This document shows positions 17,877 through 25,294 of a stretch of DNA of 32,046 nucleotides, piece after piece. The number at the start of each line of letters is the position of its first letter. Position 1 is the first letter of the stretch. The stretch is from Pseudomonas sp. CBZ-4 (lineage in GTDB: Bacteria; Pseudomonadota; Gammaproteobacteria; Pseudomonadales; Pseudomonadaceae): positions 1 to 32,046 of the forward strand of contig NZ_ANNV01000014.1 in NCBI RefSeq assembly GCF_000346755.1, given 5' to 3'. The translations under genes and the position numbers were made by a program. The notes beneath the pieces are model-generated. The model did no database searches. It had not been told where the DNA came from and was given only the letters and a program-made list of their open reading frames with translations.

Positions 17877-19175
17877 ATGATCAACATCGAAACCCCCACG
17901 TATTACACCGCCACCAAGAAGTACAACCTGAGTTTTCCCACGCTGGAGCAAGACATTGACGCCGACGTCGTAGTGATCGGCGGCGGTTTCTCCGGAATCA
18001 ACACGGCGCTGGAACTGGCGGAAAAGGGCATCACCAATATCGTCGTGCTCGAAGCGCGCTACCTGGGTTTTGGCGGCACCGGGCGCAATGGCGGGCAGAT
18101 CATGGCCGGCATCGGCCACGACCTGGAAAAGATCAAGAAGGACGTCGGCGAGGACGGCCTGCGCCAGGTGTTCGAGATCAGCGACCTGGGCGCCGACATC
18201 ATCAAGAACCGCATCGCCAAGTACAACATCGATGCGGACTTCTGCCACGGCTACGGCTATATGGGGTTCAACGCCCGCCAGGAAAAAACCCTGCGCGCCT
18301 GGGAGAAGGATTTCAAGTCGATCAACAGCCAGCACGAGATCCGTTTTCTCGGCGGCGCCGACGTGCAGCAGATCATCGGTTCCAACGCCTACACCAGCGC
18401 CCTGCTGCACATGGGCGGCGGGCATGTGCACTCGCTGAACCTGCTGCTGGGCGAAGCCAGCGCACTGGCCAGCCACGGCGTGCGGATTTTCGAGAACAGC
18501 CCGGCGCTGGACGTCAGCTACGGCGAACGCATCACCGTGCGCACCGGCCGCGGTTCGGTGCGCGCGAGCAAGTTGCTGTGGGCCTGCGACAGTTTCCTCA
18601 ACAAACTTGAGCCCGAGCTGCACCGCTCGACCATCAACACCTACGCATTCCAGATGATGACCGAGCCGTTGCCCGAGGAATTGATCCAGCGTATCAGCCC
18701 GATTCGCGGCGCCTACAGCGACATCCGCCCGGTGATCGACTACTACCGCGTGACCAATGAAAACCGTCTGCTGTTCGGCGCTGCGACCCCCTTGGTGGAG
18801 CATATTCCCGGCGACCTCAAGGCGTGGAACCGGCGCCTGATGCTGAAGATCTTCCCCTACCTCAAGGACGTGAAAATCGATCTGGCCTGGGGCGGTCCGA
18901 TGGCATGCAGCCCCAACCTGTTTCCGCAGATCGGTACCCTGCCAGGGCGCAGCAATGCGTTTTTCGTACAGGGCTATTCGGGCTTTGGCGTGACCCCCAG
19001 CCACATCATCTGCAAGGTCCTGGCCGAAGGCATGAGCGAAGGCTCGGCGCGCTATGACCTGGTCAGCTCGATCCCGCGCCCGACCATCATCGGCAAGGAC
19101 GCGATCCGCCCCTTGCTGCTGACGGCGGGCAAATCCTGGCACCAGCTTTCCGGCTACTGGAACGGGCGCCGCTAA
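17877..19175 (+). CDS. FAD-dependent amine-oxidase-like oxidoreductase (PuuB/DAO family)
   Basis: A 432-residue flavoprotein of the D-amino-acid-oxidase/PuuB family. VVVIGGGFSGINTALELAEKG (31-51) is the FAD Rossmann motif with E59 as ribose-binding acid; GTGRNGGQ (67-74) and GYSGFGVTPSH near 355-365 are family signatures. Relatives oxidise primary amines such as gamma-glutamylputrescine to the aldehyde, releasing ammonia. Substrate here is unknown, but location between hpaR and a MoaF/FeaR/FeaB-type set suggests an aromatic amine such as tyramine or dopamine. It is first in a probable five-gene operon with only a weak ribosome-binding site at ATG 17877. Other possible roles: ethanolamine or polyamine oxidation. 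Confidence 0.88.
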   Translation: MINIETPTYYTATKKYNLSFPTLEQDIDADVVVIGGGFSGINTALELAEKGITNIVVLEARYLGFGGTGRNGGQIMAGIGHDLEKIKKDVGEDGLRQVFEISDLGADIIKNRIAKYNIDADFCHGYGYMGFNARQEKTLRAWEKDFKSINSQHEIRFLGGADVQQIIGSNAYTSALLHMGGGHVHSLNLLLGEASALASHGVRIFENSPALDVSYGERITVRTGRGSVRASKLLWACDSFLNKLEPELHRSTINTYAFQMMTEPLPEELIQRISPIRGAYSDIRPVIDYYRVTNENRLLFGAATPLVEHIPGDLKAWNRRLMLKIFPYLKDVKIDLAWGGPMACSPNLFPQIGTLPGRSNAFFVQGYSGFGVTPSHIICKVLAEGMSEGSARYDLVSSIPRPTIIGKDAIRPLLLTAGKSWHQLSGYWNGRR

Positions 19176-19205
19176 ACCATTTTTTACTCATCAGGAGCAA
19201 CTGCC

Positions 19206-19571
19206 ATGACCCTTACCACCCTCAAGCACAATATCCAGCTGTCCGAACTCGACGCCTGGGGCACCGTGGCCGACCTCGGTTCCCAGATCCTCGAAGGCGA
19301 AGTGCGCGCCTTTGGCAAAATGACCTTCGGCGCGCCCACCGACCCGGTCAGCAGTGCCTACTTCGGCACCACCCAGGGCAAGTTCCGCATGGTCTACCCG
19401 TTCACCGAACAAGCCACCGTCGTGACCGGCGAAGTGCTGCTCACCGATGAGGCCACCGGCCAGTCCACGCGCTACCAGGCAGGTGACAGCTGGTTCGTGA
19501 CCAAGGGCACCCCTGTGCTGTGGGAAGTGCTCAGCGAAAGCTTCGTCAAACATTACTTCGCCGTCGTCTAA
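19206..19571 (+). CDS. EutQ-like small cupin protein (DUF861 type)
   Basis: A 121-residue single-domain cupin: FTEQATVVTGEVLLTDEATG and YQAGDSWFVTKGTPVLWEV form the two cupin strands. Such proteins are commonly encoded next to PuuB-like amine oxidases and amine-utilisation genes, but their reaction is not established. The usual metal-binding histidine cluster is not evident, so a binding or small-molecule processing role is as likely as an oxygenase. AGGAG precedes ATG 19206, 30 bases after the oxidase stop. Confidence 0.82.
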   Translation: MTLTTLKHNIQLSELDAWGTVADLGSQILEGEVRAFGKMTFGAPTDPVSSAYFGTTQGKFRMVYPFTEQATVVTGEVLLTDEATGQSTRYQAGDSWFVTKGTPVLWEVLSESFVKHYFAVV

Positions 19572-19584
19572 GGGAGACGTTGCC

Positions 19585-20406
19585 ATGACGAGTTCGTCCA
19601 ACTGGATCACCGTGGGCGCACTCGCCGACGGTTTCGCCCCAGCAGCGTTCATCCTGCCCAACCGTGCCGACCTGGCCGGCCGGGCCTTCACCCTGCACTT
19701 CGCCAACGGCTGGCAGATCGAGCACCGTTTCGAATCGGCCAGCCTGGCCTGGCACGCCGCCGATGGTCACTCAAGCGGCAGCGCACCGTACCGCGCCACC
19801 TCCATCCGCCCGGGGTTGTACCTGGTGGATTTCATCAAGCACGAAGCCGGGCACAGTTGGTCCATCAGCCTGGTGCTGGACACCCAGGGCGCCTCGTTCA
19901 CGGCGGTGATCGGCAGCCTGCCGTCCCCGCAGGAGACCCACGAAGGCCTCTACCACCGCGCCCTCGCCGGCAAGCCATTGACCTCGGTGCAGGTGGATTT
20001 CCTGCACGGCAGCCTCGACCGCCCCTGGCAGGACGGCCACTGCCTGCACACACCCACCGATGAACTGGTGGGCCTGCGCAACCAATATCGCTACAGCCCC
20101 AGCGAAGTCTACGAACACATCTACCTCAACGAACGCTTTTACGCCTGGCAATGCTTGCAAGGTGTGGAGCAAGGTTTGTGCGACACCGATCGCTGCCATT
20201 ACTACAAGATCGCCGAACAGCTGTACCTGTTTGTGTGGCAGGAAAAGATCGTACCCACCCTCGGCCTGGTATTGATCGACCTGCAACAGCAGCGCAGTGA
20301 CGGCAAGATCTTCGGGTACGCCGGTGCCTCCTTCGATGCGTTGTCGAACTTCCCGGTCAGCGCCTATTGCCGGGTGCTCAACCGCACGGAATATCCGCAT
20401 GACTGA
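19585..20406 (+). CDS. MoaF-family protein (monoamine regulon type)
   Basis: A 273-residue protein with the two-part MoaF architecture: N-terminal half around WITVGALADGFAPAAF and FANGWQIEHRFES, C-terminal half around YRYSPSEVYEHIYLNERFYAWQCLQG and HYYKIAEQLYLFVWQEK. MoaF was named in the Klebsiella monoamine (tyramine) regulon; databases often mislabel it molybdenum cofactor biosynthesis F. The fold is lipocalin-like and no catalytic mechanism is settled. Its presence is the strongest single hint that the cluster handles an aromatic monoamine. GGGAG precedes the ATG; its stop overlaps the next gene (ATGACTGA). Confidence 0.85.
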   Translation: MTSSSNWITVGALADGFAPAAFILPNRADLAGRAFTLHFANGWQIEHRFESASLAWHAADGHSSGSAPYRATSIRPGLYLVDFIKHEAGHSWSISLVLDTQGASFTAVIGSLPSPQETHEGLYHRALAGKPLTSVQVDFLHGSLDRPWQDGHCLHTPTDELVGLRNQYRYSPSEVYEHIYLNERFYAWQCLQGVEQGLCDTDRCHYYKIAEQLYLFVWQEKIVPTLGLVLIDLQQQRSDGKIFGYAGASFDALSNFPVSAYCRVLNRTEYPHD

Positions 20407-21202
20407 GGCCCGCACAGTGGTGATCACCGGCGCCGGCACGGGCATCGGCGCCGCGTGTGCCCGGCTGTATGCCCAGGAAGGTGCGCAACTGGTGCTGATC
20501 GGCCGACGCCGCGCCCCCTTGGAACAGGTGGCGCGTGAAACCGGCGGCCTGATCCTGGTGGGCGATGCCGCCTGCCCGGCGACCTGGGACGATTTCATCC
20601 GCCAGATCCATGCCCATTGCGCGCGCCTCGATGTGCTGCTGGCCTGTGCAGGCGGCCATGGCCTGGGCAGCGCCACCCAGACCAGCCCCGCCACCTGGGA
20701 AGGCGCCCTGCGCAGCAACCTCGACAGCGCGTTCTACAGCGCCCGCGCCTGCCTGCCGTTATTGCAGGCAAATGCGGGAAACATCGTGCTGATCGGCTCC
20801 ATCGCCTCGCTGGCAGCGGGGCCCGAGGTGTGCGGCTACACCACGGCCAAGCATGCGCTGCTCGGTTTGAACCGCTCCCTGGCGCGGGACTATGGCCCCC
20901 TCGGGGTACGGGTGAACGCCGTGTGCCCGGGCTGGGTGCACACCCCCATGGCCGATGCAGAGATGCAGCCGCTCATGGACGCCTACGGCGACACACTGCA
21001 GCAAGCCTATGCACGGGTCTGCGCCGACGTGCCATTGCGCCGCGCCGCCCAGGCCGAAGAAATCGCCAAGGTGTGCCGCTTCCTGGCCTCGCGCGACGCG
21101 TCGATCATCACCGGAGCCACGTTGGTGGCGGACGGTGGTTCGAGCATCGTCGATGTGCCGACACTGGCCTTTACACGCCTGGAGCCCGCCCATGCCCAAT
21201 GA
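20399..21202 (+). CDS. Short-chain dehydrogenase/reductase 1
   Basis: A 267-residue classical SDR. The NAD(P)-binding glycine motif is TGAGTGIG (residues 10-17), the active site has S140-region IGSIAS and YTTAK (Y-x-x-x-K), and VNAVCPGWVHTPM follows. It starts inside the MoaF stop (8-base overlap), and the next SDR overlaps it by 11 bases, so all are co-translated. Substrate is unknown; an alcohol or hydroxy-amine side-chain oxidation would fit a cluster for beta-hydroxylated amines such as octopamine. The family-typical N-A-G motif reads ACAGG here (LLACAGGHG). Confidence 0.88.
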   Translation: MTEARTVVITGAGTGIGAACARLYAQEGAQLVLIGRRRAPLEQVARETGGLILVGDAACPATWDDFIRQIHAHCARLDVLLACAGGHGLGSATQTSPATWEGALRSNLDSAFYSARACLPLLQANAGNIVLIGSIASLAAGPEVCGYTTAKHALLGLNRSLARDYGPLGVRVNAVCPGWVHTPMADAEMQPLMDAYGDTLQQAYARVCADVPLRRAAQAEEIAKVCRFLASRDASIITGATLVADGGSSIVDVPTLAFTRLEPAHAQ

Positions 21203-21947
21203 CCTGGATTTCAGCGGGCAGGTGGTGCTGGTCACCGGCGGCGCCCAGGGCATTGGCCTGGGGATTGTCGAAGCGTTTGCCCGGCGTGGCGCCCGGGTAG
21301 TGATTGCCGACCGCCTGCTGGAGCAGGCCCAGGCGGTTGCCGCCGCCCTGTGTGCGCAAGGGGATCGCGTCGAGGCCGTGGGTGTTGACCTGGCAGACGC
21401 CGAGGCCGTGCTCGGCTGCGTTCAAGCGTTGCCGCAGCTGGATATCCTGGTGCACAACGCCGGGTATTTTCCGCTGACCGCCTTTGAAGCGATCACCCCG
21501 GCGATCCTGCAACGCACGCTGGCGGTCAACCTGTCAGCGCTGTTCTGGCTGACCCAGGCGGCGTTGCCGATGTTTCGCCACCAAGGCCGGGGTTGTGTGC
21601 TGGTGACGTCTTCGGTCACTGGCAACCGGGTTGGCTATCCTGGCTTGAGCCATTACGCGGCGTCCAAAGCCGGGGTCAACGGGTTCATCCGCAACGCAGC
21701 GCTGGAACTGGCGCCGCTGAATGTGCGGGTAAACGGCGTCGAGCCCGGCATGATCGCCACTCCGGCGATGGGCAACCTGGGGGATGCGACGCTCAATGCC
21801 AGCATTGCCAGCAGCGTGCCATTGGGGCGGTTGGGGGTGGCGGCGGATATTGCCGGAGCGATGGTGTTTCTGGCGTCTGAGTTGGCCGGTTACATCACAG
21901 GGCAAACCCTGGTGGTCGATGGCGGGTCCACCCTGCCGGAAGTCTGA
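21192..21947 (+). CDS. Short-chain dehydrogenase/reductase 2
   Basis: A 251-residue classical SDR: TGGAQGIG cofactor motif near residue 14, HNAGYFP (N-A-G), TSSVTGNRVGYPGLSHYAASKAG containing the catalytic Ser and YAASK, and GQTLVVDGGSTLPE at the C-terminus. ATG 21192 follows GGAG with 7-base spacing; the frame is open further upstream but that part overlaps SDR1 and has no family similarity. The two SDRs are divergent in sequence and probably act on different substrates or in sequence. It is last in the operon. Confidence 0.9.
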   Translation: MPNDLDFSGQVVLVTGGAQGIGLGIVEAFARRGARVVIADRLLEQAQAVAAALCAQGDRVEAVGVDLADAEAVLGCVQALPQLDILVHNAGYFPLTAFEAITPAILQRTLAVNLSALFWLTQAALPMFRHQGRGCVLVTSSVTGNRVGYPGLSHYAASKAGVNGFIRNAALELAPLNVRVNGVEPGMIATPAMGNLGDATLNASIASSVPLGRLGVAADIAGAMVFLASELAGYITGQTLVVDGGSTLPEV

Positions 21948-21961
21948 AGTGTGATTCAAAG

Positions 21962-21983
21962 GTGGGCGCACATTCGCGCCCAC
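21962..21983. terminator. Bidirectional hairpin terminator candidate
   Basis: GTGGGCGC, a 6-base loop ACATTC, and GCGCCCAC form a perfect 8-bp GC-rich stem in the gap between the convergent SDR2 and FeaR-like genes. On the minus strand it is followed by CCTTTGAATC. The U tracts are poor, but position and stem strength support a shared terminator. Confidence 0.65.
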
Positions 21984-21993
21984 ATGGGTTCAT

Positions 21994-22935
21994 TCAGGCG
22001 CCCACTGCCTGCATCCGGCTCGAGCGAAAATCCTTCGGCGACACTTCAAACTGCTTCTTGAACGAACGGCTGAAATGCGCCGAGTCGGTAAACCCCCATT
22101 TATAGGCAATCGAGGTGATTGACTCGCTGCGCAGGAACGGGTTGGTCAGGTCATCCGCGCTGCGTTTGAGCCGCGCCCGCTGGATGTATCGGCAGACGCT
22201 GTCATCTTGTTCCTCGAACAGACGGTACAGGTGCCGCACTGAAATGTTCAGGCGGCTGGCCAGGCCGATCGGGCTCAGGCCGGGCTGGCTCAGTGACTCA
22301 TCGATCACCTTCTGCACATAGCTGCGCAGGTTGTTGCCGTGCAGCGCCGCCGCCCCTTCACGGCACTCGTCGCCCTGCTCCAGGGCCGAGCCCAGCAGCG
22401 AGACGAACGCCGCCTGCAACGCTTCCACCTCGCCGCCACCGTCTTCGGTGCTGTCCTTGCACAACTGGTCCATCAGCACATGCAGCATGCGTCCGCAGGC
22501 CTTGTTCGAGGAGATCTTGCCAAACGCACGGCCATCGCCGCCCAGGTGCTTGCACACGTCCGTGCGCGACAGGGACAGCGACGCATGTTCAATAAGGCCG
22601 AAGGGGATGATTTCGATGGAGCCCACCGAGTCCATCAGCAGCATCTCGCCGGGGGCCAGTTGCAGGGTCTGGCCGTTCTGTACGATCTGCGAATAACCGC
22701 TGCGCTGGCTGACCAGGAAACAGTCCTGGTCATTGTCATGGTCGGCATGGTGCGCCGGACGTTTGATCAGCCCGGCATTGGTGCGCAAAATGGCCAGCCC
22801 GCGCGGCAAGTTGCTGATCTCGCCGATGAACAGTGAACGGTTGAAGGCCAGTTCGGTATCGAAATAACCGCACGCGTCGCGCAGTTCCCGATTCCAGGTA
22901 TCCAGCCCGTCGTGTGCATGCTGTGGGACGCTCAT
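21994..22935 (-). CDS. FeaR-like AraC-family transcriptional activator
   Basis: A 313-residue AraC/XylS regulator. The N-terminal ~190 residues resemble the AraC-binding-like domain of FeaR, the activator of phenylethylamine and tyramine oxidation genes in E. coli. The C-terminus has both helix-turn-helices: LSPIGLASRLNISVRHLYRLFEE and ITSIAYKWGFTDSAHFSRSFKKQF. GGAGG precedes ATG 22935. Downstream of the permease and DUF3156-like genes on the same strand, but a large inverted repeat in the 113-base gap suggests its own controlled promoter. It is the likely binder of the direct repeats upstream of the oxidase, porin and aldehyde dehydrogenase genes. Confidence 0.88.
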   Translation of the reverse strand: MSVPQHAHDGLDTWNRELRDACGYFDTELAFNRSLFIGEISNLPRGLAILRTNAGLIKRPAHHADHDNDQDCFLVSQRSGYSQIVQNGQTLQLAPGEMLLMDSVGSIEIIPFGLIEHASLSLSRTDVCKHLGGDGRAFGKISSNKACGRMLHVLMDQLCKDSTEDGGGEVEALQAAFVSLLGSALEQGDECREGAAALHGNNLRSYVQKVIDESLSQPGLSPIGLASRLNISVRHLYRLFEEQDDSVCRYIQRARLKRSADDLTNPFLRSESITSIAYKWGFTDSAHFSRSFKKQFEVSPKDFRSSRMQAVGA

Positions 22936-22962
22936 GGGGTGCCTCCGCAATGGCTTGTTTTT

Positions 22963-23010
22963 GTTGTTCTGCGGCAATAGTTAACATGTTATCTATTGCC
23001 ACGCAACAAC
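22963..23010. promoter_or_regulatory. 48-bp inverted repeat with HpaR-like core
   Basis: Arms 22963-22986 and 22987-23010 pair at 20 of 24 positions around a TAACATGTTA centre. The inner part reads TAGTTAACATGTTA (22978-22991), 13 of 14 bases like the hpaG1 promoter (9917-9930). Outer arms CCGCAATGGC (22945-22954) and GCCATTGCGG (23021-23030) are also exact reverse complements around almost the same centre. It lies directly upstream of the FeaR-like gene. Confidence 0.75.
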
Positions 23011-23048
23011 TACCTGTCTTGCCATTGCGGTTGCACTATTGATGCCAA

Positions 23049-23615
23049 TCAGAGGGTTGCCAACAGCCGTTGCAGGCCCGCCAGGCTGGCGAGCAAGTGA
23101 TCACGCTGCACCGGGCTCAGGGCGATGTAACGCCGGAACGCCGGCATGCGATTGACCACTTCGCTGCCGCCCATATGCTCCAGGCGCACACACCATTGCA
23201 GGTTGTGCAGTTCGATGCGCAGGCGCTTGAAATCCAGGGGCATCAGCGCCTGGAACAACCCTGTGTCCGCCTGCACTCGCGCCTGCAACTCACGCCCCAG
23301 TGCCGGGTTGCCGGAGCGCCGCCGCAGGCGAATGCCGTGGCGCCGAATCGCGCCGCCATGGTGCACTTCGAAGCTCGCCGTGCCCCCTGTCGCGGCAGGC
23401 ACGCGCAGCACGAATTCGGTCATCACCAGGTGCATCAACAACTGCGATTCGGTGCGCTCCACCATCTCGACGTCCAGCTCCGCCAGTTCAGCGTTCGCCG
23501 GCCCGAGATTGCGTCGTACATGCGCCAGGGTCACCCCCGGCCGATAGCCCGCCGGGGCACGGTCCGCACGCAACAGCTCAAACAGTTTTTGGCGCAAAGT
23601 CGCGATAACCGCCAT
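23049..23615 (-). CDS. Small protein of unknown function, DUF3156-like
   Basis: A 188-residue protein, rich in Arg and Leu, with no signal peptide, membrane segment or recognised motif; it has a beta-rich middle (SQLLMHLVMTEFVLRVPA, ASFEVHHGG). From memory it resembles the DUF3156 family found beside amino-acid/amine permeases in Pseudomonas, but this is not verified. The start ATG 23615 follows GGAG and lies inside the permease gene (38-base overlap), so it is translated with the permease. A link to amine transport is inferred only from that overlap. Confidence 0.7.
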   Translation of the reverse strand: MAVIATLRQKLFELLRADRAPAGYRPGVTLAHVRRNLGPANAELAELDVEMVERTESQLLMHLVMTEFVLRVPAATGGTASFEVHHGGAIRRHGIRLRRRSGNPALGRELQARVQADTGLFQALMPLDFKRLRIELHNLQWCVRLEHMGGSEVVNRMPAFRRYIALSPVQRDHLLASLAGLQRLLATL

Positions 23616-25077
23616 CAGCATGCTCCGGTTGATGACTGAACTCCTTTGCCAGCACCTCCTCCACGGAGGCCGGTTTGAAAGGATTGACCTTCTGTACCAC
23701 CAGGGTCCAGAACAATGCATACACCGCTGTCCCGCCCAGCATCACGCCAAACGGCACGTAGATGTCCGAGGGGTTCATGCCCGGTGGCGTGATGAACCAC
23801 ATGCCCAGCAGGATGCCAAGGCTCGACACGACCTGCGGCAGCGGAAACCACGGCGAGCGATACGCGCGGGGCAGGTCCGGCCGACGAATGCGCAGGATCA
23901 CCACCGACACCGTCACCAGCAGGTAGGCAAAGCTCCACGCACACACCGCCGCGAGCACCAGGTGCATGATGTTGTCGGTATTGCCGCCCAGGTACAGCGC
24001 GTGCAGGCATGGAATCAGCATCGCCACCAGGATGCACAGCAGCGGCGTCTTGAAACGCGGGTGCAGGTAGGTGAAGACCTTGGGCAACGCTCCATCCACC
24101 GCCATGCCATAGAGAATCCGTGGCACCCCGGCCATCAAGGTGTTGATGGTTGCCGCGCCGGCAAACAGAAAGCCTATGCCCAACCACATCGGCCCGACCT
24201 GTCCCATCACCTGTTCGGCGAACCTGGGGATGGCCATCGGTGTATCCAGCAGGTGCACGCCCGAGGCGGCATCCAGTACCACGTTTTCCACCTGGCGCTT
24301 CATCGCCGCGCCGTAGATGAACATGCACGTCGCCACCCCCACCAGGCCCAGCATCATCGCGCGCGGCATCACCCTGGCCGATTGGCGCAAGTCCGGCGCC
24401 AGCGGCGTGACGAACTCGCAGCCGACAAACATGAACATCGCCATGCCCACCAGCGACAGCACGGTGATCAGGTCGGTGCCCACCAGCGACTCGCCGAACC
24501 AGCCATCCAATTGCACCGCTGGCGCGGCGATCAGGCCCAGCACGCCAAACACCATCAGCGTGGTCCACATGCCAAACGTGAGGATGATTTCCGCGCGCCC
24601 AAACGCGCTCACGCCAAAGGCATTCAGTACGCCGAACACGATCACGAAGCCCACCCCCAGCAGCCACGAGCCACCGGCCGACTCCGCCAGCGTGTTGAGG
24701 TGTTCGAAGTTCACCAGTGCCATGACCCCGGCCAGGATGGTCTCGGCGGTGCCGGCAAACACGTGCACGATCAGGTAGGCCGACAACGTGCCGGTGATCG
24801 CGAAAAAACGCCCCATGCCGCAGTTGATGTAGTCGTACACCGAGCCGGTGGTGGGCAGGATCGCAGCGGCCTCGGCAAACGTCGTCGCCTGGGCCAGCAT
24901 CATCACCACGGCGATCAGCATCGCCAGGGCAAAGGCACTGCCGCCGATACCGAAGCCCATGGTGGCGGTGAGAATCACCGGGCTGGCCATGATCAGGCCG
25001 ATGGTACTGGCCAGTGCGGTGGGGAAACCTACCGTGCCTCGGTTGAGGTGCGCGGTGAGTCGGTCATTGCTCGACAT
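23578..25077 (-). CDS. APC-superfamily amino acid/amine permease
   Basis: A 499-residue integral membrane transporter with about 12 hydrophobic segments. The N-terminal GFPTALASTIGLIMASPVILTAT matches the helix-1 region of APC permeases, and GVPRILYGMAVDGALPKVFTYLHPRFKTPL is the conserved loop typical of the family. Relatives import amino acids, putrescine, ethanolamine or tyramine by cation symport or exchange. Divergent from the porin gene with a shared 217-bp control region, it is the likely inner-membrane uptake step for the amine. ATG 25077 follows GAGGA; the frame extends to 25443 without family similarity. Exact substrate unknown. Confidence 0.92.
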   Translation of the reverse strand: MSSNDRLTAHLNRGTVGFPTALASTIGLIMASPVILTATMGFGIGGSAFALAMLIAVVMMLAQATTFAEAAAILPTTGSVYDYINCGMGRFFAITGTLSAYLIVHVFAGTAETILAGVMALVNFEHLNTLAESAGGSWLLGVGFVIVFGVLNAFGVSAFGRAEIILTFGMWTTLMVFGVLGLIAAPAVQLDGWFGESLVGTDLITVLSLVGMAMFMFVGCEFVTPLAPDLRQSARVMPRAMMLGLVGVATCMFIYGAAMKRQVENVVLDAASGVHLLDTPMAIPRFAEQVMGQVGPMWLGIGFLFAGAATINTLMAGVPRILYGMAVDGALPKVFTYLHPRFKTPLLCILVAMLIPCLHALYLGGNTDNIMHLVLAAVCAWSFAYLLVTVSVVILRIRRPDLPRAYRSPWFPLPQVVSSLGILLGMWFITPPGMNPSDIYVPFGVMLGGTAVYALFWTLVVQKVNPFKPASVEEVLAKEFSHQPEHADGGYRDFAPKTV

Positions 25078-25193
25078 GGTGGGGTCCTCGAAAGCGTTTT
25101 TTGGAATGTGTCGGCACTCTGCGCCCCACCCGTATTGGCCGTCTTGCCCCTGTCTGCCGCCGGTTTTGTTGCTCCCTGCCACGGCCTGGTGCC

Positions 25194-25235
25194 TGGCGGC
25201 CAGGGTCAAATCCCTGGCACGCAGGAGAAAGACTT
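25194..25235. promoter_or_regulatory. Direct-repeat activator site, permease/porin intergenic region
   Basis: Two repeats 21 bp apart begin at 25194 and 25215 and share TGGC-N3-CAGG-N3-AA. The second, GGCACGCAGGAGAAAGAC (25216-25233), matches the FAD-oxidase site at 16 of 18 bases, and a similar CCCTAAT follows at 25252-25258. It may serve both the porin and the divergent permease. The rest of the 217-bp gap shows nothing else. Confidence 0.7.
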
Positions 25236-25294
25236 GGGCCCCCAGCGCTCGCCCTAATGCGCCCTCACTCTCAACCAAGCTGGGGACAATAACA

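Noticed and set aside
19585..20406. Molybdenum cofactor biosynthesis function for the MoaF-like gene
   Set aside because: The name comes from the monoamine operon; no molybdenum cofactor genes or molybdoenzymes are nearby.
25215..25233. TGGCACG upstream of the porin as a sigma54 -24 element
   Set aside because: No GC of a -12 box (TTGC) at the required spacing; the same bases are better explained as part of the direct-repeat activator site.
23620..25257. Long plus-strand open frame opposite the permease
   Set aside because: The minus strand encodes a clear APC permease; the plus frame is His/Arg/Gln-rich shadow.
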